Shown: positions 1 through 8,473, counted from the stretch's first letter. The stretch: DNA of 47,372 bases from Loigolactobacillus backii (GCF_003946275.1 NZ_RHNQ01000010.1:1-47372); one strand, 5' to 3'. Numbers and translations: made by a program. The notes: generated by a model not told the origin, from the sequence alone.

Positions 1-130
1 CAATCGTATGATCAAACAGATCCAGCGAACGGCTTTTGGTTTTCGTAACTATCACCATTTAGTTTCACGGATCAAACTACAACAAATGCGCACCAAACCA
101 AATAAAAAAACAGCATTAGAAGTTGCCTAA
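1..130 (+). CDS. ISL3-family transposase, C-terminal fragment cut by the window edge
   Basis: An open frame runs in from the window edge (first full codon at 2) and stops at TAA 128-130. The 42 visible residues begin NRMIKQIQRTAFGFRNYHH, which is the C-terminal signature of ISL3-family (DDE) transposases: the N-x-x-IK-x-I-x-R-x-A-(Y/F)-G-(Y/F) segment that follows the catalytic Glu. The complete transposase at 29455-30693 has the equivalent [14 protein letters not shown], so the family call is internally supported, but the two proteins clearly differ. Catalytic residues lie outside the window. The element's terminal repeat follows at 150-177. Confidence 0.8.
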   Translation, partial: NRMIKQIQRTAFGFRNYHHLVSRIKLQQMRTKPNKKTALEVA

Positions 131-149
131 CTTCTAACGCTGTAAAATT

Positions 150-177
150 GGCTATCAACAGGATTTGACAGAGAGCC
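150..177 (-). repeat. ISL3-type terminal inverted repeat, end next to the transposase 3' end
   Basis: Read on the minus strand this end begins GGCTCTCTGTCAAAT. The complete ISL3 element at 29279 begins GGCTCTTTGTCAAAT, so the termini match at 14 of 15 positions. The end abuts the A/T tract of the asnB terminator. The other end and any target duplication lie outside the window. Confidence 0.75.
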
Positions 178-229
178 AAAAAAGTCAAACTACCAAATCG
201 CTTTTGCGACAACGTAGTTTGACTTTTTT
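178..229 (-). terminator. Rho-independent terminator of asnB, bidirectional hairpin
   Basis: A perfect 15-bp stem (178-192 with 215-229) contains AGTCAAACTA and its complement. The A6/T6 at the stem base gives a U-tract on both strands. It lies just downstream of the asnB stop (238, minus strand) and touches the ISL3 end at 177, so the element was inserted at the U-tract. Confidence 0.85.
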
Positions 230-237
230 GTAACCTT

Positions 238-2130
238 TTATTGAAATTGATCCAAGTTAATGAAGTAATCCTGGTACCAAACTAAGAATGTATAAATGAC
301 CCAAACTTCACGTCGGCCATTTAGCTCACCAGAATGTGTTTTGTCCAAGATATTCAAAATTTTATCTTGCTCAAAAAATTCTTGAACAAAATCCTGGGTG
401 AATAAATCCCGAACCTTCTGGTAATACTTATCCTCAGCTAACCACTGCTTAATTGGAACCGGGAAGCCCAACTTGGGTCGATCAGCCCAACTCTTCGGTA
501 AATGCATTTCAGAGGCCTTGCGGAATGCATACTTAGTATCCTTGTTATTCAGCAGGTACTTAGTGGGAATGCTGTTGGCTAATTGAGCAACCTTAACGTC
601 TAAAAATGGTACCCGTAATTCCAAACTGTGTGCCATCGATATTTTATCAGCCTTTTGTAAAATATCGTTATACATAAAGTGATGCAGATCAATGTACTGC
701 ATTTGTTTCACTTCATCAATATTAGCAACTTTTTTAAAGTCGTGGGTATAATTTCCTCTAATATCAAGCGTATTACGGTATTTTTCAGTCACCAAACCAT
801 TGGCCTGCTTGGCCGTAAAAATAGTTGGTTGTTCAAAATTATAAATGACCGATTGACCCACGTAATATTCGCTTGGTTTTGCCAAAGTAGTATACAAATG
901 AACCTTGCCACGGAAGTTACTACCCTTCTTAATTCGTTGTGCCAAATGGTAACGGGTATTGCGGGGTAATTTTTTTAGACCAGAAGCAAAGACCTTAATA
1001 ACCTCATTATGCGTGTGCATTCCGTAGTTCACATAACCGGCAAACATTTCGTCGGCACCTTCACCAGATAGCACAACAGTAACATCTTTGGCGGCTAATT
1101 CACATAAAAACCACAGTGGAATCAAGCTTGGATTGCCATCGGGATCATCCATGTGATATTGCATCAGCGGAAACTTATCAAAGGCTTCCTCGGCCGTTAC
1201 AGTGGTTTGCTTGAATTCTAACCCTAGTTTATCGGATAACTCTTTGGCTCGGCCAGCTTCGTTGTAAGCCTCGTCAAAACCAACACTAAACACCTTTTGT
1301 GGTTTAAGGATACTGGTAACGTAGCTACTATCAACCCCTTCAGATAAGAAACTACCTACCGGAACATCAGCAATATTATGGTATTTAACTGATTCCTCAA
1401 CCGACTTATTAATTTCCTTAACTGTATCTTCAAAACTTAGGTTGTTTTGCGTATAGTCCGCATCCCAGTATTGTTCAACGTCCACCTTACCGTCTTTCCA
1501 AATAAAATAATGGCCCGCAGGAAATTTAAAGACGCCCTTAAAGAAGGTTTCATCTAGGTCATTATACTGATTCATCAAGTACGGTTTTAACGCCTCTTTG
1601 TTTAATTGCTTCTTAAACTTAGGGTGCTTCATAAATGTTTTTAACTCAGATGAAAACATAAAAGTACCATCATCTAGATAAGTATAATAAAGTGGTTTAA
1701 TTCCGAAAAAGTCCCGGGCGCCAAATAGTTCTTTCTTAACCGTGTCCCAAATAAAGAAAGTAAACATTCCCCGGACCTTCTTTAACACATCAGGACCCCA
1801 CGCTTCATAGCCGTGAAGAAGGCTTTCAGTGTCAGTGTGCGTTTTGAAAACGTAGCCTAGACCTTCTAATTCATCACGAACTTCCTGATAGTTATAAATT
1901 TCACCGTTAAAAACAATTAATTTCGAATTATCGGCATTATAGATTGGTTGTTTACCATTAGTTAAATCAATAATTGATAGGCGCCGAAAACCTAGCGCAA
2001 CATCGTCATCAACAAAAGAGCCCTTGTCGTTAGGGCCTCGATGTTTAATAACTTCTACCTGTTTATCAAGGATTGTTTGCTTATCCTCAAGATTTAAAGC
2101 GCCGCCTGCAAAGCCGATGATGCCACACAT
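238..2130 (-). CDS. asnB: Asparagine synthetase B (glutamine-hydrolysing)
   Basis: Cytosolic enzyme converting aspartate, glutamine and ATP to asparagine, glutamate, AMP and PPi. The N-terminal class-II glutaminase domain starts MCGIIGFAGG, with Cys2 as nucleophile after Met removal, followed by the HRGPND and FNGEIYNY motifs. The C-terminal synthetase domain has the PP-loop as SFLSEGVDSS (usual form SGGxDSS), then VVLSGEGADEMFAGY and the LRVPFLD segment. Length is 630 aa, normal for the Firmicutes AsnB form. The longest frame begins 15 nt upstream, but the ATG at 2130 is chosen because Cys must be residue 2 and GGAGGG lies 8 nt before it. It is monocistronic, with a terminator at 178-229 and a hairpin in its leader at 2190-2245. 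Confidence 0.95.
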   Translation of the reverse strand: MCGIIGFAGGALNLEDKQTILDKQVEVIKHRGPNDKGSFVDDDVALGFRRLSIIDLTNGKQPIYNADNSKLIVFNGEIYNYQEVRDELEGLGYVFKTHTDTESLLHGYEAWGPDVLKKVRGMFTFFIWDTVKKELFGARDFFGIKPLYYTYLDDGTFMFSSELKTFMKHPKFKKQLNKEALKPYLMNQYNDLDETFFKGVFKFPAGHYFIWKDGKVDVEQYWDADYTQNNLSFEDTVKEINKSVEESVKYHNIADVPVGSFLSEGVDSSYVTSILKPQKVFSVGFDEAYNEAGRAKELSDKLGLEFKQTTVTAEEAFDKFPLMQYHMDDPDGNPSLIPLWFLCELAAKDVTVVLSGEGADEMFAGYVNYGMHTHNEVIKVFASGLKKLPRNTRYHLAQRIKKGSNFRGKVHLYTTLAKPSEYYVGQSVIYNFEQPTIFTAKQANGLVTEKYRNTLDIRGNYTHDFKKVANIDEVKQMQYIDLHHFMYNDILQKADKISMAHSLELRVPFLDVKVAQLANSIPTKYLLNNKDTKYAFRKASEMHLPKSWADRPKLGFPVPIKQWLAEDKYYQKVRDLFTQDFVQEFFEQDKILNILDKTHSGELNGRREVWVIYTFLVWYQDYFINLDQFQ

Positions 2131-2189
2131 GTGCATACCCTCCATTTTTAAATCAAAAGTAGTGCTTTGACTACCTTATTCCGAGTCAT

Positions 2190-2245
2190 AGTTATAAAAA
2201 ATACGGCTAGTTAGTTCTTAATCTGTTACTAAATAAGACCAGCCG
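2190..2245 (-). promoter_or_regulatory. Candidate attenuator hairpin in the asnB leader
   Basis: On the minus strand CGGCTGGT (2238-2245) pairs with ACTAGCCG (2204-2211), with a further CTTA/TAAG pairing inside. An ATTTTTTATAAC tract follows directly, about 60 nt before the asnB start. This resembles an intrinsic terminator within the 5' leader. No T-box GGUGG/CCACC element was recognised. Regulatory function is inference only; it may also stop transcription coming from upstream. Confidence 0.35.
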
Positions 2246-2388
2246 CACAATTCATCATGTTTGCTATTTTAACATAAAATGAACTAATTTTTCCAAACTT
2301 CGCTCAACTCTTAGCGTAAGTTTAAGCCTTTGGAAAATTAAGTAGCGACGGTAGCGCTTTTATTTTTAGTAACATGAAGAAATTTTAA

Positions 2389-2417
2389 TTGACTTTTCAC
2401 TTTTCCTTTTCTTTAAT
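2389..2417 (+). promoter_or_regulatory. Sigma-A promoter of the cupin gene
   Basis: TTGACT (2389-2394), a 17-nt spacer and TTTAAT (2412-2417) match the consensus 5/6 each. They lie about 45 nt upstream of the cupin start at 2464. Confidence 0.6.
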
Positions 2418-2463
2418 AGACTTAACGTGGTTTCCACGTCAATGAAATAAGGGAAGTGGCACA

Positions 2464-2763
2464 ATGCAATTTTTGACAGGTACACAAGGTACAGATGTTC
2501 ACGAACATCTTTTAAATAGCGACGGACAACGAATTGGGCACCGCATCATCGCAAAGGGACAAATTACCGGTAATGATAAGCTTCACCCGGCACCAGCCCA
2601 CGGGGTTGTTATTCCGGTTAAGGGCCGAATTGAATTCAAAACGGATGGGTACAGCGAAGAGATCTACCCTGGCAAAGTCGTCGTAATGGAAAAAGGTGAG
2701 CTCCACTGTATGCGCGGCATTGAAGACAGCGAAATAATTGTCGTTTTAGATTTGCTCCGTTAG
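2464..2763 (+). CDS. Small single-domain cupin protein
   Basis: A 99-aa protein with one beta-barrel cupin domain. PAPAHGVVIPVKGRIEF resembles cupin motif 1, and PGKVVVMEKGELHCM resembles motif 2 with its His. Only part of the usual metal triad (His in PAHGV, His in ELHCM) is visible. Small cupins of this kind bind a metal or ligand or act as accessory regulators; no substrate can be deduced. The start ATG at 2464 follows an AAGGGAAG ribosome site. It has its own promoter (2389-2417) and terminator (2806-2872), so it is monocistronic and divergent from asnB. Confidence 0.75.
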   Translation: MQFLTGTQGTDVHEHLLNSDGQRIGHRIIAKGQITGNDKLHPAPAHGVVIPVKGRIEFKTDGYSEEIYPGKVVVMEKGELHCMRGIEDSEIIVVLDLLR

Positions 2764-2805
2764 CAGCTACTTAAAAGTACTTATTAAATACTTACAGGTT
2801 TAATG

Positions 2806-2872
2806 AAAAAACGTTTCTTGTTAGTACGGTGAGAACGAGTTATTATCTAGCCGCTAACCGAAACGTTTTTTT
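2806..2872 (+). terminator. Terminator of the cupin gene
   Basis: AAAACGTTTC (from 2808) pairs with GAAACGTTTT (from 2860). GTTAG/CTAAC and CGG/CCG extend the pairing inward, and T7 follows at 2866-2872. The stem is long and could work on both strands. Confidence 0.8.
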
Positions 2873-2967
2873 ATTTTCCCGCCTAATTTCCGTCTCAAGG
2901 CGTATGGTACTGCCTGCTAAATGTGGTAGGCTTTGAAGTAAGTAAAAAACTTGAGAGGAGCTTATCT

Positions 2968-3462
2968 ATGTCAAATTCATTTAAAAAAAATCGCGTACTG
3001 CAAACGCTATTGGCCATTGTCGCCGGTATTGCTTTAATTATCTGGCCTCACCCAATCTTTAAAATTGTCATTTATCTAATTGCCCTTTATCTAATCTACC
3101 TTGGGGTTATTGCCTTATGGGCCGCGCATAAAGAATTTAAACAAGGTGGTCGTTACGGAAACCAGCGTACTTCTGGAATTGTCCTTTGCTTGGCCGCACT
3201 GTTCGTTCTAATCTTTGCACCGGGCCTGGTGAGCATGTTGCCTTTCCTATTGGGAATTATCATTCTAATTTATGGAATTAGCCACTTAGTCGGCGTGCTT
3301 AATCACCGTCATTTTGTAAACGTTAGTCGTTTTCCCGAAATTATTTACAGCACAATTATCATCATTGTCGGTGGCTTCTTACTCTTTAATCCTTTCCGTA
3401 GTGTACTCTTCGGTCTACAATCTTCGGCGTTAGCCTCGTCGTTATTGGCTGCCGTGAGTTAG
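2968..3462 (+). CDS. DUF308 (HdeD-like) small integral membrane protein
   Basis: A 164-aa, very hydrophobic protein with about six predicted transmembrane helices arranged as paired segments (LLAIVAGIALIIWPHPIFKI, LIALYLIYLGVIALW, LCLAALFVLIFAPGLV, LLGIIILIYGISHLVGV, and a C-terminal helix). This is the pattern of the DUF308/HdeD family, membrane proteins whose biochemical role is unclear and often linked to acid stress. The start is taken as the ATG at 2968 (MSNSFKKNR), preceded by GAGAGGAG at 2953-2960; the longer frame from 2923 has no ribosome site. It is followed by a strong terminator shared with the converging gene at 3634. Confidence 0.7.
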   Translation: MSNSFKKNRVLQTLLAIVAGIALIIWPHPIFKIVIYLIALYLIYLGVIALWAAHKEFKQGGRYGNQRTSGIVLCLAALFVLIFAPGLVSMLPFLLGIIILIYGISHLVGVLNHRHFVNVSRFPEIIYSTIIIIVGGFLLFNPFRSVLFGLQSSALASSLLAAVS

Positions 3463-3526
3463 TCGAAACCATTCGTAATCGCTAATTAAACAGCCATAGT
3501 ACAAAAGCTAATTCAATTGATTAATT

Positions 3527-3578
3527 AAAATAGGAGTAAGTGGGACAAAACCATCTTTTGTCCCACTTACTCCTATTT
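3527..3578. terminator. Bidirectional terminator between converging genes
   Basis: A near-perfect stem of about 23 bp (3527-3550 with 3556-3578) contains GGAGTAAGTGGGACAAAA and its complement, with A/T tracts at both bases. It serves the plus-strand DUF308 gene and the minus-strand YitT-type gene. Confidence 0.9.
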
Positions 3579-3633
3579 ATATTTATCGCTATTACAGCTG
3601 GAAAATTTGCAAAAATTAAACCTTTTCCTACTT

Positions 3634-4467
3634 TTAAATTTGACCACCGTGAATTTCGGTAATTGGCGTTGTGAAGATAAAGGCCGTCGAATCTACTGCG
3701 TGAATCTGGTTAATGACGTCCTGATAATCTTGATTTTCAACCACTAACATTAACATTTCCCGTTCAACCCCGGTATAACCACCCGTTACAGCAAAAACGG
3801 TCAGTCCCTTTTCCAGCCGTTGTAACAAACGAATTTTAATCTCTGCTAAATCCTCATTGCTCATAATGTAAACTGCTCGTTTACGATCTAAACCAGTCTC
3901 AATATAGTTCATCAGTATCGAAGTAATCACTGATGAAAACAAAGCCAGAATAAACGCTTCTGTCCCAGAAACAAAGATATTAAAGAAACAAACAATGCCA
4001 TCAATTACTAAAAGACTAATCGAAGGTTTAATTTGGAAATATTTTTTTATAATAAGTGGTGGCACCGACGTTCCGCCGCTAGAGGCGTCAATCCGGTAGA
4101 GGATCGACAGGCCAATCGCAAAAATCGCGCCACCCACAATTACGGCTAGCAATCGATCATTAACCACTTTAACCTGCGGCGTTAGTGCCAAGAAAACTGG
4201 CAGCAAAAAACTTCCGGCCATAATTCTTAAGGTCGTCCCTTTGCCCAAGAATAAGTAAGAAAGAACCAGCATCACTAGATTAATAACTAAAACGACTAGC
4301 GAAACGTTCCAATTGAAGGCCGCTTCCAATAGGATAGCGATCCCAGTTGCACCACCAGCAGCAACCTGATGCGGTGCGTAAAATAAATTGATACTAATTG
4401 CGATAATTTCTAGGGCAACCAACATTAATAAAGCTTGACGAATATTTTTCATGGTAATTCTCTTCAT
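3634..4467 (-). CDS. YitT family membrane protein (DUF161 plus DUF2179)
   Basis: A 277-aa protein. The first ~190 residues carry about five or six transmembrane segments with the family motif GGATGIAILLE after helix 1, and RIDASSGGTSVPPLIIKK. The C-terminal ~80 residues form the soluble DUF2179 domain (VYIMSNED to TGGYTGVEREMLMLVV). YitT-type proteins are widespread in Firmicutes with no agreed function. The ATG at 4467 is used; an alternative in-frame ATG lies at 4452 and neither has a strong ribosome site. A consensus promoter lies immediately upstream at 4485-4513, and the gene ends at the shared terminator. Confidence 0.8.
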   Translation of the reverse strand: MKRITMKNIRQALLMLVALEIIAISINLFYAPHQVAAGGATGIAILLEAAFNWNVSLVVLVINLVMLVLSYLFLGKGTTLRIMAGSFLLPVFLALTPQVKVVNDRLLAVIVGGAIFAIGLSILYRIDASSGGTSVPPLIIKKYFQIKPSISLLVIDGIVCFFNIFVSGTEAFILALFSSVITSILMNYIETGLDRKRAVYIMSNEDLAEIKIRLLQRLEKGLTVFAVTGGYTGVEREMLMLVVENQDYQDVINQIHAVDSTAFIFTTPITEIHGGQI

Positions 4468-4484
4468 TATTTCAACTCACTTTA

Positions 4485-4513
4485 ATTTTGTTTGTCCACT
4501 TCCAGTATGTCAA
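4485..4513 (-). promoter_or_regulatory. Promoter of the YitT-type gene
   Basis: On the minus strand TTGACA (4508-4513) and CAAAAT (4485-4490) are separated by 17 nt. The start codon lies about 18 nt beyond the -10. Nothing else was recognised between here and the CDF stop at 4763. Confidence 0.55.
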
Positions 4514-4762
4514 AAATTAATTTCATTTGCAGCTAATATGGAACAGCAAAACTATTTTTGTGAATTTTGCAAAAAATGGTTCAAGCACATCTAAAAATAC
4601 TGTTGCTAGACCCTACTCATATTATTTGTACAAGTACCTAAAATCTAGTTATTAGGCGAACCTGAAAGACCTAAATTACAATTGTTTACAGTATAAAAAG
4701 CTATCTGCACTTTTGTGACTAATTGCAGCGCAGAACCGGCATATTTTTTGGATACGCCCTGG

Positions 4763-5644
4763 TTAAATACAATTGTCTGAGGTTTCTTGAGTGACCTTGC
4801 CTAATTCAGGTTGAATCGTGACGTGATTAATAGCAAATTTGGTCATTAATTCTTGATTTAAGTTTTCTAACAATTCATTATTATTAGCTAATTCAGTTCG
4901 AACAATGTGGACAGTTAGAGCCGTATCAGTGGTTCCGATTGCCCAAATGTGTAAATCATGGATTGCCTTCACTTCAGGATGCGCCTCGATGGCCTGCCTC
5001 ACTTCAGCAAGATTGATCACTGCCGGGACTGCCGCCAAAGCCAAATTGAGTGCATCCCGTAATAGGCCCCAAGTCCCAAAAAGAATTAGCAACGCAATCA
5101 GTAAACTAATTAACGGATCAAGCCACGTCCAGCCTGTAAATAACATCAGAAATCCAGCAATAACAACGCCAATTGAAACCCCAGCGTCGGCCGCCATGTG
5201 CAAGAAGGCTCCTTTAATGTTTAAATCCTTTTTTCGCCCGGACATAAATAACAACGCAGTAAACCCATTAATTAATACACCAATCGCTGCAACAATAATA
5301 ACCGGCCAACCAGCAACTGCCGCTGGCTGATTAAAACGTTGAATGGCTTCCGTTGCTATCCCACCAACTGCAATTAAAAGAAAAATTGCGTTTAGTAAGG
5401 CCGCAAGAATGGATGAACTTTTATAGCCATAGGTGTAACGCTGATTAGAATTTTTACCACTTAACCAAACAGCAATCCACGAAACGGCAAGACCAAGGAC
5501 GTCACTAAGATTATGCCCAGCATCAGCAATTAACGCCAACGAATTACTAGTAACGCCGTAGCCAACCTCAATAATAATAAAAAGTAAATTTAAAAAAACA
5601 CCGATTTTAAATGCTTTACTGTACGTCATTTGGCCCGTTTGCAT
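4763..5644 (-). CDS. Cation diffusion facilitator (zinc/cobalt-type efflux, CzcD-like)
   Basis: A 293-aa proton-coupled metal exporter of the CDF family. It has six transmembrane helices with the conserved metal-site segment SLALIADAGHNLSDVLGLAVSW (HxxxD, helix 2) and FLHMAADAGVS (HxxxD, helix 5). The cytoplasmic C-terminal domain contains AIHDLHIWAIG. The HxxxD/HxxxD pair favours Zn2+ or Co2+ over Mn2+ (DxxxD), inferred from the motif only. The ATG at 5644 is preceded by GAGGTG. Upstream lie a clear promoter and a 24-bp palindrome, so expression is probably controlled by a metal-sensing repressor encoded elsewhere. Its CDF/Cu/P1B neighbours fit a metal-homeostasis region. Confidence 0.9.
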   Translation of the reverse strand: MQTGQMTYSKAFKIGVFLNLLFIIIEVGYGVTSNSLALIADAGHNLSDVLGLAVSWIAVWLSGKNSNQRYTYGYKSSSILAALLNAIFLLIAVGGIATEAIQRFNQPAAVAGWPVIIVAAIGVLINGFTALLFMSGRKKDLNIKGAFLHMAADAGVSIGVVIAGFLMLFTGWTWLDPLISLLIALLILFGTWGLLRDALNLALAAVPAVINLAEVRQAIEAHPEVKAIHDLHIWAIGTTDTALTVHIVRTELANNNELLENLNQELMTKFAINHVTIQPELGKVTQETSDNCI

Positions 5645-5667
5645 GTTTTTACACCTCAGTCATATTT

Positions 5668-5691
5668 ATATATGTTCAATTGTTCATATAT
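5668..5691 (-). promoter_or_regulatory. Palindromic operator of the CDF gene, ArsR/CzrA-like
   Basis: A 24-bp imperfect palindrome, ATATATG-N10-CATATAT, with inner CAATTG also symmetric; only two symmetric pairs mismatch. It covers the expected transcription start, just downstream of the -10. Its shape and the TATATG..CATATA arms resemble operators of ArsR/SmtB-type metal repressors (CzrA, CadC). The assignment to that family is inference. Confidence 0.6.
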
Positions 5692-5693
5692 TA

Positions 5694-5723
5694 AATTTAG
5701 CATATTGGCTGTTACTTAGTCAA
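5694..5723 (-). promoter_or_regulatory. Promoter of the CDF gene
   Basis: On the minus strand TTGACT (5718-5723), an 18-nt spacer, and TAAATT (5694-5699). The palindrome at 5668-5691 follows directly, an arrangement suited to repression. Confidence 0.6.
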
Positions 5724-5895
5724 CTCTTTTTCTAGAGAATAGCTCAAGGTTTTGGCGCTTAACAGCGCGTACAAAGAAGGTGTTCAGATTTCCACGGGAC
5801 ACTAAATAAACCCGGAAAATACTAGTAAAAGTGTTACCCAGGCACAACTTAGCAAAAAATGCTGCTCTGCCTTAAGTATTTTTTGGTCCATTGTT

Positions 5896-6822
5896 CTAAC
5901 GCTTAAAGGCCGCCATTAATGCCGGGACAATCTGTTTTTTTCGTGACACTACATTTGGTAATTGCATTCGATTTTGCCGCAACTTTTTATTAAACGCCGT
6001 TTCAACTATCTTTATTTGGTTTCCAATCACTAATAATTCAACTTGACCAAGCAAAATATTCGTCACCATTAATATAACTAAATCATAACCAGTATCCGCC
6101 TCTCGTTGCATTGCCTGTTCAAACACGGCCTGCCGTTTAAAAATGTCCGCCTCCGCCACAACGTTAACGTTCGCGATTTTTACTGCGTGGTCCACCATTA
6201 TAAAATCTTTGGCGTCGGCACCTAATAGTTGCTGAACCGATTTCGTGTCCACTTGTGTTCCAGCACGTAACATTTTTGGTCCATAAAAGGCCGGATCAAC
6301 TTGAGCAATTGTGGCCAAATTGGCTAATGCTCGTCGATCAAACAAAGTTGTTGTTGGTGATTTTAATAGTAAAGTATCCGAAATGATGGCAGATAGTAAT
6401 AGTCCGGCCAATTTGACGGGAATAGCAATGTTTAATTCGTTAAACAATTCCCATAAAATAGTACTGGTACACCCTACTGGCTCAGCACGATAATACAGCG
6501 GCCGATCAGTTGTGAAATTAGCAAGACAATGATGATCAACTACTACGGATATCTTAAGTTGCTCAATATCAGCAATACTTTGTTGCCGTTCATTATGATC
6601 AACCAACATTACCGTTGACACTTCACTTGCCGCCTTAGTAATTACTCGCGGCATTGTTTCACCAAAATAATCCAGAACAAAGCGCGTTTCAGCGGTTGGA
6701 TCACCTAAAGCAACTGCCTCTGTATTCCTGCCTAACTGATTTTCTAAATAACTGAGTCCAATTGCAGCAACAATCGCATCGGTATCAGGGCTTTTATGTC
6801 CAAAAACAAGTTGCTTTTCCAA
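5896..6822 (-). CDS. ppaC: Manganese-dependent inorganic pyrophosphatase (family II, DHH)
   Basis: Hydrolyses cytosolic pyrophosphate to phosphate. The DHH domain shows LVFGHKSPDTDAI (HxxxDxD metal ligands), MLVDHNE and VVDHH; the C-terminal DHHA2 domain ends in VVSRKKQIVPAL with the substrate-binding Arg-Lys-Lys. Length is 308 aa, standard for PpaC. The longest frame begins at 6840, but its first codons (ATGAGGGGAAG) are the ribosome site. The start is taken as TTG at 6822, 10 nt after AGGGG, giving the family's usual short N-terminus before KQLVFGH. It follows the ClC gene by 27 nt and is probably co-transcribed with it. Confidence 0.92.
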   Translation of the reverse strand: MEKQLVFGHKSPDTDAIVAAIGLSYLENQLGRNTEAVALGDPTAETRFVLDYFGETMPRVITKAASEVSTVMLVDHNERQQSIADIEQLKISVVVDHHCLANFTTDRPLYYRAEPVGCTSTILWELFNELNIAIPVKLAGLLLSAIISDTLLLKSPTTTLFDRRALANLATIAQVDPAFYGPKMLRAGTQVDTKSVQQLLGADAKDFIMVDHAVKIANVNVVAEADIFKRQAVFEQAMQREADTGYDLVILMVTNILLGQVELLVIGNQIKIVETAFNKKLRQNRMQLPNVVSRKKQIVPALMAAFKR

Positions 6823-6849
6823 AAAAGTTCTTCCCCTCATTATTATTGA

Positions 6850-8415
6850 TTACTTCATCGGTTGACTTTTGCCAAGTATAGTTAGCATTCGCCGAATGTG
6901 TGCCCGCTGATTATGATCCGTCAATACGATTAACGTATCTCCGGAATGAATACTTGTATCACCCCGCGGTATTATTTCCCGTTCACCGCGGCGAATTGCC
7001 ATCAATAAAGTATTATCCGGCCACTTAATATCCCGAACTTGTTGCTCCGCAAAATGACTGTCCGTAAAAATAGGAATCTCTACTCGGTCATTTTTCCCGC
7101 TTAAAACGGTTAATTTTTTACCTAAATTCATCCGTTCTAACAGTGAGGCGTAAATCGGTGCACCCCCTAATAGGTCGACAACAACGTACGCCGTTAACGA
7201 AACAACTGCCAGCGGCATCAAATGCTGCAAGGTTCCAACCATTTCCGTAATTAATAGAATGGCCGTAAATGGCGCCTTTCCAATGCCGGCAAAATAACCT
7301 GCCATTGAAAAGATTAGTAAATTCAAAATATCATCTTTAGGCAACAAACCTAGGTGGAACATAATTGTTCCGTAAAGTGCGCCAATAATTGCCCCTAACG
7401 TTAGAATGGGTAAGAAAATCCCCCCTGGTAATCCAGAGCCATACGAAATCATCGAAAAAACGAACCGAAGAATTAGCAACCCAATTAAAATACGAATACT
7501 AGGGTTAACTTTGGCGATAGTGAGGATAACACCGTTGCCACCACCCAGTGTCCGGGGCCAAAAATAACCAATCGGAATAACCAGAATAAATGGTATCAGC
7601 CCGTTTAAATAACGTGGTAACCGAATAAAACGCGCGTACCAACTTGGTAATTTTAATAAGACAATTTGATAAAAATAACCCAGACCACCTAAAATCAAAC
7701 CCAGTAAAATTAAATGCCAATACAGTCGCAATGGAAAACTGTGGGCGTAAGTGATATGTAAGACCGGCACTAATCCAAAAAAGTTAGTTGTAACAAAATT
7801 AGCACCAATCGCCCCTGCTAATGAACTCATCCACACTAAAGGAGAAAAATTATGGTAAACCTCCTCCAGAACAAACAAAGTTCCCGCAATCGGTGCATTG
7901 AAAGCTGCCGCCAATCCAGAAGCAGCACCACTTGCAATTAAAACGCGCCGCTGCATCCCGCCATCCTTAAAACGTTCGGCAACTCCTTGACCAACCGCGG
8001 CACCAAGCTGAATGGAGGGCCCCTCACGACCTAAAAACAGACCCGAACCAATACCCAAAATTCCGCCAATAAACTTACGCCAAAGAATTGACCACCAATG
8101 AACTTCTAGCTCTCCGGCTAACTGGCCTTCAACTTCCGGAATCCCTGATCCCATAATATGTGGTTGTGCCTTAATCAACCAGGCAATAAAAACGGCCATT
8201 AACATGAGGCCAGCTAATATGGCCAATAATAACAACGGTTGTTTTTGAGCCTGTAAGTACGCCCAGGTCCACGCCGCTAATGATTTTTCGATAAACAAGC
8301 GAAATAAACTAACAACAATTCCCGTTAAAACACCAACCAACAATCCCTTCAGGATAAAAACCAAGTGTGTCGTATCCACACGATGCAACTTTTTTGGTGC
8401 CACCAAAATACCCAC
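6850..8415 (-). CDS. ClC-family chloride channel/antiporter with C-terminal TrkA-C (RCK-C) domain
   Basis: A 521-aa integral membrane protein. The ClC signatures are GSGIPEVEG, GREGPSIQLGA (with the gating Glu) and GLPGGIFLP, over about 10-12 helices. Residues from about 440 onward (VEIPIFTDSHFAEQQVRDIK to DTLIVLTDH) form a ligand-binding TrkA-C domain, common in Gram-positive ClC proteins. It probably exchanges Cl- for H+; this is not the fluoride-specific CLC-F signature, as the GREGP loop is canonical. The start is uncertain: GTG at 8415 has only GAAAG upstream, and another GTG lies at 8403. The leader contains a promoter and a terminator-like hairpin. It is first gene of an operon with ppaC. 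Confidence 0.88.
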   Translation of the reverse strand: MGILVAPKKLHRVDTTHLVFILKGLLVGVLTGIVVSLFRLFIEKSLAAWTWAYLQAQKQPLLLLAILAGLMLMAVFIAWLIKAQPHIMGSGIPEVEGQLAGELEVHWWSILWRKFIGGILGIGSGLFLGREGPSIQLGAAVGQGVAERFKDGGMQRRVLIASGAASGLAAAFNAPIAGTLFVLEEVYHNFSPLVWMSSLAGAIGANFVTTNFFGLVPVLHITYAHSFPLRLYWHLILLGLILGGLGYFYQIVLLKLPSWYARFIRLPRYLNGLIPFILVIPIGYFWPRTLGGGNGVILTIAKVNPSIRILIGLLILRFVFSMISYGSGLPGGIFLPILTLGAIIGALYGTIMFHLGLLPKDDILNLLIFSMAGYFAGIGKAPFTAILLITEMVGTLQHLMPLAVVSLTAYVVVDLLGGAPIYASLLERMNLGKKLTVLSGKNDRVEIPIFTDSHFAEQQVRDIKWPDNTLLMAIRRGEREIIPRGDTSIHSGDTLIVLTDHNQRAHIRRMLTILGKSQPMK

Positions 8416-8436
8416 TCACTTTCAACTTCATTTAAC

Positions 8437-8473
8437 GAAAAAAACAGCACCGTTAGCTCTAGCCACCGGTGCC
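8437..8473 (-). terminator. Hairpin plus U-tract inside the ClC-ppaC leader
   Basis: On the minus strand GGCACCG pairs with CGGTGCT (8447-8452 and 8467-8472, plus a wobble), followed by GTTTTTTTC. It lies between the putative promoter (8495-8524) and the ClC start at 8415. It may be an attenuator of the operon, or the terminator of the upstream MFS gene, which ends about 220 nt earlier. Confidence 0.6.

Noticed and set aside
679-969. Plus-strand frame inside asnB
   Set aside because: Antisense shadow of a conserved enzyme gene with no ribosome site.
2131-2463. T-box riboswitch in the asnB leader
   Set aside because: No AGGGUGGNACCGCG-like antiterminator sequence on the minus strand.
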